Shown here one piece after another: positions 57,078 through 64,000 of a stretch of DNA of 64,000 nucleotides. The notes under the pieces are model-generated. The model was not told where the DNA came from. It worked only from the letters and a program-made list of their open reading frames with translations, and did not search any database. This DNA is from Eunapius fragilis. Lineage: Eukaryota; Porifera; Demospongiae; Spongillida; Spongillidae. Made by a program: the position numbers and the translations under genes. Each line of letters opens with the position of its first letter. Position 1 is the stretch's first letter. Location: contig OY811972.1 of NCBI GenBank assembly GCA_963681505.1, forward strand, positions 1,685,663-1,749,662, written 5' to 3'.

Positions 57078-59749
57078 TGCACACAGGCACATATATACCT
57101 TTCCTCCAACAAAGAGAGCTGCAAACTTCTTACTGGTGGATGATGTAATGACAAAACTCTGCCCTGACAACTCATCTGCCTTGTCCACAGATACCACCTC
57201 ATCAGGGGGCAGTGTGGTGACCCCAATAGACAGAGAGCCACTCCATTTAGAGTCCATCTCTTCTACCTCCACCTGTAAAATGGAGCAATCCGGCAATCTA
57301 AGCAACCATCTCTGAGCACAGCAAAATGATAATACACTTAAACAGAGGGATTAGAACCCACAAGCTCCCCCAGGAGCAAATTGAGAAGCACGAGGGCCCC
57401 CCTGAGCAAATTGAGGGGCACAAGGGGCCCCCAATGCATATTGAGGGGCAAGCAGACCCCCCTGAACAAATTGAGGGGCAAGAGGCCCCCCCTTGAGAAT
57501 ATTGAGGGGCAAGAGGAACCCCCTAAGAATATTGAGGGGCAAGAGGGCCCCCCTGAGAATATTAAGGGGCAAGAGGGCCTCTCTAAATTAGGTAGACCCC
57601 AAAGGTGGAATCTATGAAATATGTTATAATTCCTACAGAAAGCCTTTCAATACAGTGGGCTTCAGTATGAGCTGCAATGTTTTTTTAATGAATATTAATT
57701 AGTTTGGGTACACTGTGGGGGGTGGGGTGGGGGGGTGGGGCATAGAGGGGATGCCTATGATTACAGTAAGCACCCAATATTGTATGCAACAAAATCAATC
57801 AGATATCAGATAGGGTCTATTGACCAATCAGACAGCAAGACTGCTGTTATGGATAGTCTTTAAAATTCATAACAAATGATCAGAAAAATGGAATGGATGG
57901 ACCTACCAAATTTACCTGGAAAAGCATGTCACAAGGAATAGGAGTGGATGTGACCACAATCCCTTTGGAGCTGCCGTTAACCCTGTGGGCTGATAGTCCA
58001 TCATGATCAAGTCTGATGTTCTCTCCATGTGTGGAGGAAAAGGTCACCACTCTGGGATGAGGAGTGGGGATGAGGAGGAGAATGGGGAGGAGGAGGGGAA
58101 TGAGGAGGAGAATGGGGAGGAGGAGGGGAATGAGGAGGAGAATGGGGAGGAGGAGGGGAATGAGGAGGAGAATGGGGAGGAGGGGGGAATGAGGAGGAGA
58201 ATGGGGAGGAGGAGGGAATGAGGAGGAGAATGGGGAGGAGGAGGGGAATGGGGAGGAGGAAGAGAAGGGGAAGGAGGAGGGGAATGAATAATGGAATGGG
58301 GAGGAGGAGAAGAATGGGGAGGAGGAGGGGATGAGTAATGGAATGGGGAGGAGTGAGGTAATAAAGACAGGGAGATGGGTATGACAGCCAAAGGTAACGT
58401 ACTCTTCTAAATCCACCTGCTCGTCCTGTAGGCGAGAGAGAAAATACATTTTAACTCCTCCCCAGATCAACTGCATTACCATCACACCATGTACCCTCAC
58501 TACCCAAACATCCCATCACTTACATCACACCATGTACCCTCACTACCCAAACATAACATCACTTACACCATACCATGTACCCTCACTACCCAGACATCCC
58601 ATCACTTACATCACACCATGTACCCTCACTACCCAAACATCCCATCACTTACATCAGATGTATCAGCATTCATAGTGGTACTTGTTCCCAACAAGGTGCG
58701 GTGAGACGGTATGTAGATTGGCTCATAAGATGGAGTTATATATTCCTGACAAAGGGTGAAGGTTTTTAAGTCATAAACTCACAGGGTCAATCTATAACCC
58801 TAGAAAAAATCTTTATTCTATTTTTTATTCTATTTGCAGGTTTCTAGGGATAATAGCTGAGCGTGTTATTCTACATACTGCGTGATTATTACCCAATGCT
58901 GAACAGCTATTTCTATAAATTGACTATAATCTCATTTCAGTTAAGCCACTTACACTTTAAAAGCATAAATTATACTAGCGTCCACCTCTATTTTATTCTA
59001 TTGCATAGAATGAAAGCTACAAATTTTTACCATCTATGTATCCCCGTAATCACACTGCCTTAGTTCTGCTACAGCTTCCGCTCTTAACATTTGTGTTTGG
59101 GATTCTATTAGTAGTGTGATGCTGTATACAATATCTGTGCACTGGATGTCTCAAAGAAACGTGGTTTTTCACGATAGTCTAAGTTAAAGTTTTTCAATTC
59201 TATTTTTTATTCTATTTGAGAGTTTCTAGTGATAAACAACTCTCAAAAGCATGTATTCATAGGACCATGCAAATCTCCTTATATGTACATGTACAATCAC
59301 TCTCGTGGTATACTACAACCCACAATATCACTCCCCCCTACGCCCCGACCAGGCTACATGTGTTGACATCAATACCACCAAATATTGGATCCACCCATAA
59401 AGCAAACTACATGACCACACGCATCTCACAAACACAAAATATGCATAGGCGGCAATGTTTAGATAATAGAGCAGGGCCTAATTTAGTCAGCACATACTAA
59501 TACCTCAGGTTCTGGCCAAACTGTGTTGTCACAGTTACTGCAGGTCAATCCTTCGTCGTTTCTAAAAGCTTTCCACTCGCGGCCGCAGCCGTAACATTGG
59601 TAATCTACTCGTTCGGACACTCCTGTGGACCCACACTTCCCGCATTCTGCCGTAATCGCACCGTCGCTGTTCGCCTCGCTCCTTTGACTGACATCTGTAG
59701 TCCATGAGCGGTCGCAGTTCCTGCAATGGAAAGTACACCTGGTGGACAT
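46057..59749 (-). CDS. Zinc-ribbon / Neuralized / Roco-like GTPase / Death-domain protein
   Basis: Exons: 59,504-59,749; 58,403-58,425; 57,916-58,051; 57,099-57,272; 54,722-54,992; 51,950-53,992; 51,498-51,533; 50,772-50,813; 50,417-50,482; 46,057-46,310. The CDS is 3291 nt (1096 aa); splices are GT-AG and every phase agrees. Order: four-CxxC zinc ribbon (1-80); Neuralized repeat (~90-243: STHGENIRLDHDG, DSKWSGSLSIGVT, GTLHFFLNGV, YGLVDLYGQ); P-loop GIAGVGKT (309-316), a ~70-residue Pro/Ser/Thr insert, G3 DSGGQPQF (487-494), G4-like GTHRD (568-572); COR-like region (~630-850); C-terminal cysteine pairs (CTNQSC, CKHCSC); Ser/Lys linker; Death domain (~1015-1096: ILQEWVQGKGMTPVAWKTLM). The start matches the 27.5-kb paralogue. 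It is probably a cytoplasmic nucleotide-switched signalling scaffold. A second, truncated Death exon (50,124-50,233) could act as an alternative end. Confidence 0.82.
47226..47410 (+). pseudogene. HIRAN-like fragment inside the pogo element
   Basis: ATG at 47,226 opens MVEDSIRVDSVVRGHHVYKE followed by IWTPD and a stop. A shifted frame then gives RRSTDTGRRKKGKGLEVPC. VRGHHVYKExWxP and the GLEVPC tail are the two ends of a repetitive HIRAN-like protein I associate with sponge and coral genomes; the middle is missing. It lies just inside the left inverted repeat, opposite in strand to the transposase. It may be cargo or a normal second ORF of this family. Confidence 0.4.
47600..48997 (-). pseudogene. 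Pogo/CENP-B-like transposase, frameshifted
   Basis: From 48,997: an N-terminal helix-turn-helix (YKLVVVNRTYQQTMRATAKK, FGIDEKQAREW) and a CENP-B-type HTH (FHASAGWVARFTKRWDL); a frameshift near 48,545; then the DDE core with the first Asp in GNMDETAIWADMP, the TTGHEKQRITVCLAAMVDG and KLPPFVVLKGK strands, two in-frame stops (TAA, TAG) near 48,200, the second Asp in LVWDLFKCH and the third in PPGYTKVAQPADVSW; an acidic C-terminus at 47,600-47,700. The catalytic residues are present but the frame is broken, so this copy is inactive. Confidence 0.88.
49498..49882. mobile_element. Foldback MITE nested in the pogo right arm
   Basis: CATATCGTATACGAGCTACG at 49,498 pairs with the inverted copy ending at 49,882; TA lies on both sides, fitting a TA target duplication. 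The arms include AAATAGCTGTTTCTCTG and TTTCAGCTGTCTGTTTAGGC, the latter present in two direct copies on the left. The uninterrupted left arm of the pogo element reads straight across this site, which confirms insertion. Confidence 0.85.
50124..50233 (-). pseudogene. Truncated Death-domain exon
   Basis: With a good acceptor (CCCCAAACAG) and the same phase as its paralogues, the frame reads PPNLPNLLDLMVVGAKYSIF, GTYL and then diverges to a stop (TAA) at 50,124. The second half of the Death domain is absent; the pogo element starts 22 bp further on. It could still serve as an alternative, Death-less terminal exon, since it would splice in frame from exon 50,417-50,482. Confidence 0.65.
51060..51480. 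repeat. Possible MITE and solo transposon end in intron 6
   Basis: AAGGTATCGTCCCCCTCCACCGCC at about 51,069 and GGCGGAGAGGGGGGC...GTGATACTTTA at 51,262-51,291 are imperfect inverted repeats about 220 bp apart. At 51,449-51,477, AAGGGTGATTTGCTGTACAC followed by TGTCCC is a lone copy of the MITE end seen at 34,387-34,636. Confidence 0.45.
54438..54554. mobile_element. Tiny MITE with CAGTGG ends and G/C runs
   Basis: CAGTGGCAGGGGGGG at the left faces CCCCCC...TGTATCCACCACTG at the right, with only ~80 bp of internal AT-rich inverted sequence (AATTTTGACCATATATGG, CCATAAAAATTG). The ends resemble hAT-type MITEs, but I cannot confirm an 8-bp duplication. It lies in the intron between the Neuralized and GTPase exons. 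Confidence 0.5.
55220..55490 (+). pseudogene. LINE ORF2 tail fragment
   Basis: The plus-strand frame reads LGWRCIPLVVETYGAWGAK, then VASRLAIRTNSTKS and LYGRLSMILVRANAGAILMR, clearly the same family as 18,649-18,960. It stops at about 55,515. It lies in intron 4 of the long Death-domain gene, in the opposite orientation. No RT is present, so it is a truncated insertion. Confidence 0.68.
55520..57000. other. Intron 4 of the long gene, nothing further recognised
   Basis: Frames at 55,901-56,200 (-) and 56,312-56,671 (+) show no known domain and no consistent splice signals. The sequence is otherwise AT-rich. Confidence 0.4.
57018..57074. repeat. (CA)n microsatellite next to a Neuralized exon
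   Basis: The AC dinucleotide run lies 25 bp downstream of the donor of exon 57,099-57,272. Cys/Val frames across it are artefacts. Confidence 0.9.
57355..57592. repeat. Minisatellite, ~30-bp unit
   Basis: About seven to eight copies of a unit containing CCCTGAGAATATTGAGGGGC and AAGAGGG lie in intron 3 of the long gene. The Leu/Pro/Ala-type frame across it is repetitive and has no splice logic. Confidence 0.8.
58055..58372. repeat. G/A-rich minisatellite, ~30-bp unit
   Basis: GGGGAGGAGGAGGGGAATGA and GGAGGAGAAT are repeated about ten times. It begins directly at the acceptor of exon 57,916-58,051, so on the coding strand it forms a very long pyrimidine tract before the splice site. Confidence 0.85.
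58478..58662. repeat. Minisatellite, ~44-bp unit
   Basis: Four copies of a unit with CACCATGTACCCTCACTACC, CAAACATCCCATCACTTACA lie in intron 1 of the long gene. Confidence 0.85.
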
Positions 59750-60322
59750 TTCTGACTGTCGCTAAGCTACAAAAGAGAGCGTGATTGGAAGTGAAGCCCC
59801 TTAAGTCTCAAGGGTCACATTCTGCTGGCTAGCTACTCCAGCAGCACCTATAGTTTGTTACCAACGCGTAAATAAACTATAGTAAATTACGGTATATACC
59901 TTTTATCTCTTCTTCAGGTCGCGTACACCATCTCACATATGCTTCCTAAGATTACATAGACCACCGCACACTTCCCATAAGCATAACCTCATGGTTAATA
60001 AAGATTTGATTCACCAATGATCTGGTACTGCACACACGCACACACACCCCACACTTAAACCAATGATATCACATATAGCAGGTCCTGTGTGTAGAAGCCA
60101 GGGGGGAGAAGCCAACAAATAGAGTAGTTAGGAGCATAGGAGCCAGGAGGGAGAAGCATAGTAGGAGGAGCCAGGTGGGAGGAGCCAAGTGGGAGGAGCA
60201 TAGTAGGAGGAGCCAAGTGGGAAGAGCATAGTAGGAGGAGCCAATGAGTAGGAGGAGCCAGGTGGGAGGAGCATATTGTAGGAGAAGAAATGAAGTGGGA
60301 GGAGCCACAGGGTGGGTGAATA
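59750..60322. other. Gap between two minus-strand genes: promoter region and minisatellite
   Basis: The stretch 59,750-60,060 is the 5' flank of the long Death-domain gene and the 3' flank of the FN3 gene. At 60,085-60,310 a minisatellite of GGAGGAGCCAAGTGGGAGGA and GCATAGTA units runs to within 15 bp of the FN3 stop codon, so it is probably transcribed in that gene's 3' UTR. Confidence 0.7.
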
Positions 60323-63300
60323 TTAATCTGATACAACATGACAACCTCCAGCTTGCTTGGTGTTAGGGGACCACTTAGCAGCATAGGAACACCTCCAGCA
60401 ACAGCAGGCGACCACAATGGCCATCACCGCAGTGCTGGCCATGAAGACAAAGGAGAGCAACACTGCCACCACCAACCCCGGGTCACTGCCTAGGGGCTGA
60501 ACGCGAGAGCCCGCCACGGTACTAGTGGGCGTGGTCATTAGGGGCGTGGCCCGCCTCCACGCCCACGCACCCCCCAGTCCCCTATTGTACCCTCTCACGC
60601 ACACCAGTAGCGATACGGAGACGTTGGGGCCGCTGAACGCGTACTCCAGTGCAGAGGTGTTTGCGCTGACGTAAACCACGGACGAGTTGTCGCAGGTGGT
60701 AGTGGACTGGGGATCGGCGAGCCAGCGGACCTCGTAGACCCTGACGCTCCCGTTTGCGATGGGCGGAGCTTGCCAGAACAAATTCACGAGGCCACTCCCC
60801 CTCCATAGGACCGAGAGGCTTGTGGGGGCGGAGGGGGGTGCGGAGGGGGTCATAAAGTTGGCACAGACCACCAGAGGTCCCCCTCCAACCGTTGGAACAA
60901 TGGTGCCAATGGACAGCACGTAGTTGGTCTCAGCCCGCAGTTCCGAGTAGCTCCAGGTCTGGGGACCAGTAGTACTAACGGCCGACATGACCTCATCAAC
61001 TTGCAACTCGGGGGCGGGGCCACTGATGAGGATCCTGTAGGACGTGTTTATTGTGGCCACACCCACTGGTGTGCTCCACGTCAGAGATACGTAGGATGCG
61101 GTGAGCTTCCGGAGAGTGCAATCAGAGGGGGGAGGTGGTAGCACCTGCAGTGTGTGGTGGTGTGGTGTGTGGTGGTGGTGGTGGTGTGTGGTGGTGTGAT
61201 GTGTGGTGTGGTGTGGTGAGGTGGTGTGTGGTGTGGTGTGCATTAATGAACACATGGTTGGTGTGTACACCCGCATCACTAACACAAAGGCCAAGCACAC
61301 AACCTATGATCCATCAACCTTTCCCATCACCTCCTCCCCTCTCCACTCTCCACCTCCTCCCTCTCCTTCCCTCTCCATCTCCTCCCCTCTCCATCTCCTC
61401 CCTTCTCCATCACCTCCTCCCCTCTCCATCTCCTCCTCCCCTCTCCATCCACTTACGCTGCTCGTGGTAAAATTCCCCAGGTTGCTGGACGGCAGGCCAC
61501 ACCCCCAGGTGCCGCACAGCTGAGTGCTAAAGGAGTACACAGTGTTAGCGGAGGTGGTGAACAGAGCAGGACTGCCTCCATTGTACGTCTGGCTCTGTGA
61601 GGAGGTGCCATATCCCGAGGTCAGCTTTGAGAGGACGGTGAGGTTAGCCAGGGAGAAGGGGTACCGGGTGGCCCAGGTGAAACCGGTCCCCGAGGACATG
61701 TTGTTGCGCACGTACGAGGTGGGGGGGGCGGGGGCCCTGTTGGGCACCGCGACAACCGTCGTCGAGGCGATGGAGGAGTTCCCACTGGGGCCGAGGGCGT
61801 TGATCGCCTGCACTGTTGCGACACACGACCCAAAGTCTGCGCCGGGGTGGGAGATGTCGATGGTCACGTTGGTGGTGGGCGGAGTCACGCTGAGCGTCCA
61901 CGAGAGGCTGTTGCACTGGAGGTAGACCTTGTACTGCTGGACAAAGGAGCCTACCCCTGACCAGGAGAAGAAGACGGACGAGGTGCTGTTGGTCGCCATG
62001 GCGAGCGTCCCCGGTACGGGTACGGCTGGAGGGAACGGAATGGTGACGTTGACGGTGACCCGCGCGCCAACCATAGTATCCGAGGCGGGCTGCACAGAGA
62101 AGGAGTGAGGTACCCCCTGTGCGAGTCCCTCCACAGTGAAGCTGGCCACATCGCTGACGTTGGCGGTGGTACCCAGGGAGGATGTGATGGTGTACCTCAC
62201 GCCAGGGCGCTGGCCCTTCACCCAGGTCAGGGCTACGGAGCGCGGAGAGAGCACCACTGCCGAGAGGTTCTGCACCGAGGGGGGGGCGTCAGGGGTGCGG
62301 CCGCAGGTGGTGGTGCCCAGACCATCGCCGCAGGTGTTGACGGCTGCCACCGTCAGGCAGCAGGTGGTGGTGGGTTGGAGAGGTGAGATGGTGAGAGTGG
62401 TGCTGGGTTGGGTGATGGTGGTGGTGGTGGGTTGCCCGGCAACTGTAGGATAACACCTTTTGATGATCTGCAATGAGAGTAATAGTATGTGTAAGGGTGA
62501 GGTGAGGTTACCACATGTTGTGTGATGATGAGGTGGCATGTGAAGGTGGTATGAGGTGACATGTGTGATGATGAGGTGGCATGTGTGATGATGAGGTGGC
62601 ATGTGTGATGATGAGGTGGCATGTGTGATGATGAGGTGACATGTGTGATGATGAGGTGACATGTGTGATGATGAGGTGGCATGTGTGATGATGAGGTGGC
62701 ATGTGTGATGATGAGGTGGCATGTGTGATGATGAGGTGGCATGTGTGATGATGAGGTGGCATGTGTGATGATGAGGTGGCATGTGTGATAATGAGGTGGC
62801 ATGTGTGATGATGAGGTGGCATGTGTGATGATGAGGTGGCATGTGTGATGATGAGGTGGCATGTGAATGTGATGGTACAAAGGCACCAAGGTTAAATTGG
62901 AAGGTCTGGGGATGAGGGATGACGTGCCTTGTACATGCTGATTGGTCCGTTTGGGTTAAGAGGCCTCTGCCAAGTGAACCGCAGCAGCTGTGATGTGTTG
63001 GAGGTCAGCACCAGTGACCCCACCCTCCCCGGGGCCATACAAAGAGTGGTGACATGGGTACCACAGCTAGGTCCTTCCCCAGCTATGGAGGAAGAAGGGT
63101 TAAGAGGGAGGAGGGGTTGGAGGAAAGAGGTGGAGATTGTGGAGGTGAGGGTGGAGAAGGTGGAGGTTGTGGAGGCAAGGGTGGAGGTGGAGGTGGGTAG
63201 AAGGGTTAAGAGGGAGGAGGGGTGGGGGTGGAGGTGGGAGGAGGTTGTGGAGGTGGGGGTGGAGAAGGTGGAGGAGGACGTTGAAGAGGGAGTGGAGGAG

Positions 63301-63960
63301 ACGGTGAATGAGGGAGCCAGCTTACCATTATTGCATGCCTGCACAGAGATGTTGTACGTTGTGAAGGAGCTAAGGCCTCCCAGAGTGACCACAGTGGGCG
63401 TGGCTCCGGTTGCCATAGTGACCACATTGGACGTGGCTCCAGGCACGATGCAGTCTGACCTCTAGTTTGACAAACAGAACATTTGAAGCAGCCCAAGTTT
63501 GCAGATAATTAATTTAATTACATCCTGTTATAGCAATAACAATAATAACATTATTACAACTGACACAACTTTGTGATTGTAACCAAATATGGCAGAGTTG
63601 TTGCTCCAATCAAACAGAGCAGGAACATCACTGAACATATAGCGTTATCTTGTAGCCATGGAAACACCCACCCACCTTGGTTCCATTCACCAATATGGTG
63701 TAGCCCGGGTACGTTGCCATTGAGCTGGTGAGGGTGAGGGTGAGGGTAGTGTAAGTGACGGCTGTCACCGTGGTGATGCAGGTGGCAGGTGGTGGGGGCA
63801 GGGTCACCTTCCCCCCCAGTGAGGTGGACCCCTGACTGTTGGTGACGTTGACTATGATGTCGTAGGGAACCCCGCTCGTCAGGGTGGGATCCACCACCAG
63901 CTGGGTGTGGCCAAAGGTGGCCACGCCCCTCGAGGACAGTGTGGTGGTCATGTAGTGAAC
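60323..63960 (-). CDS. Fibronectin type III, single-pass membrane protein (3' part)
   Basis: Exons: 63,676-63,960; 63,326-63,461; 62,928-63,082; 61,457-62,467; 60,323-61,144. They give 2409 nt in frame (802 aa visible); the 5' exons lie beyond the window. Five to seven fibronectin III-like repeats can be read, for example PDAPPSVQNLSAVVL...VALTWVKG, SSVFFSWSGVGSFVQQYKVY, YVSLTWSTPVGVATINTSY and LVNLFWQAPPIANGSVRVYE. Many N-x-S/T sites and scattered cysteines point to an extracellular region. One transmembrane helix (LVVAVLLSFVFMASTAVMAI, ~753-772) precedes a ~25-residue Cys-rich tail ending CHVVSD. It is expected at the cell surface in adhesion or sensing; no kinase or phosphatase follows. 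Four introns are GT-AG in type or compatible, but exon 3 ends AAG|GCACGT, a GC donor. The end at 60,323 could be one splice form. Confidence 0.83.
61141..61456. repeat. Low-complexity intron: TGGTG and CTCTCCATCTCCTCCC repeats
   Basis: A (TGG/TG)n stretch at 61,150-61,245 and a minisatellite of ~16-bp CTCTCCATCTCCTCCC units at 61,325-61,445 fill the last FN3-gene intron. Confidence 0.85.
62520..62868. repeat. 20-bp minisatellite in FN3-gene intron 3
   Basis: About 16 head-to-tail copies of GTGATGATGAGGTGGCATGT with G/A point variants (GGTGACATG, GATAATG). The His/Ile/Thr-type frames on the minus strand are artefacts. There are no spacers between copies, so it is not a CRISPR-like array. Confidence 0.95.
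63090..63315. repeat. GGTGGAGG-rich minisatellite in FN3-gene intron 2
   Basis: Degenerate repeats of GGTGGAGGTTGTGGAGG and AAGGGTTAAGAGGGAGGAGG. On the coding strand they form a long C-rich tract upstream of exon 62,928-63,082. Confidence 0.8.
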
Positions 63961-64000
63961 CTGCAACACAACACAACCATCAACGTAACATCGACGTTAA

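Noticed and set aside
60323..60420. A receptor-tyrosine-kinase tail for the FN3 protein
   Set aside because: The frame stops ~25 residues after the membrane helix and no kinase exon lies between 59.7 and 60.3 kb on this strand.
62353..62889. His/Thr/Cys-repeat open frames and a regularly spaced 20-bp repeat that might suggest a CRISPR array
   Set aside because: The 20-bp units are head-to-tail without unique spacers, in an animal intron; it is a minisatellite, and the frames are its translation.

Overview
The window is animal nuclear DNA. Genes have GT-AG introns, the families are metazoan (an LGR-type 7TM receptor, Death and Neuralized domains, fibronectin III), and decayed transposons and foldback repeats are dense. 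The LINE tails, the Roco-like GTPase and the many Death-domain exons resemble what I know from sponges and, less so, cnidarians. A sponge (Porifera) is my best guess, not a proof. I saw no tRNA, rRNA, CRISPR or prokaryotic feature. Gene models were built by hand from splice sites and reading phase; all multi-exon models close in frame. || Layout. 0-3.3 kb: MITEs, a dead Death-domain exon, a dead 5' copy of the transporter gene that lies intact at 38.5-42.5 kb, and a LINE tail. 3.86-6.95 kb (-): single-exon 2-oxoglutarate/Fe(II) oxygenase-like protein, 1030 aa. 10.18-21.71 kb (-): ten-exon LGR-type receptor, 1212 aa, most leucine-rich repeats on single exons of about 72 nt. 22-25.6 kb: repeats, a decayed Death-domain locus, a LINE tail. 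25.8-27.6 kb (-): compact three-exon gene coding a four-CxxC zinc ribbon plus a Death domain. 28.1-31.5 kb: hAT element with a perfect 8-bp target duplication. 32.4-33.9 kb: a second, BED-finger hAT element. 34.4-34.9 kb: orphan zinc-ribbon exon cut by a MITE. 36.2-36.7 kb: dead Ulp1-protease/PHD transposon gene. 38.47-42.52 kb (+): three-exon POT/PTR-type 12-TM transporter, 584 aa. 42.5-46 kb: repeats and a Ty3/Gypsy integrase scrap. 46.06-59.75 kb (-): ten-exon gene joining zinc ribbon, Neuralized repeat, Roco-like GTPase with COR-like region, and Death domain (1096 aa); its last intron holds a 3.66-kb pogo-type transposon with very long inverted repeats. 60.32-63.96 kb (-): 3' part of a single-pass membrane protein with several fibronectin III domains. 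|| How it fits together. The most notable content is a family built from one modular kit (zinc-ribbon exon, linker exon, Death-domain exon): one long gene with NHR and GTPase modules inserted, one short gene with only the two ends, and at least five further broken exon copies at 1.2, 23.3, 23.6, 34.8 and 50.2 kb. All lie on the minus strand, as expected of a locally expanding, exon-shuffling family. Death plus GTPase plus Neuralized suggests intracellular signalling, possibly innate immunity or cell death; that role is inference. The transporter, receptor, oxygenase and FN3 gene have no evident functional link to it.
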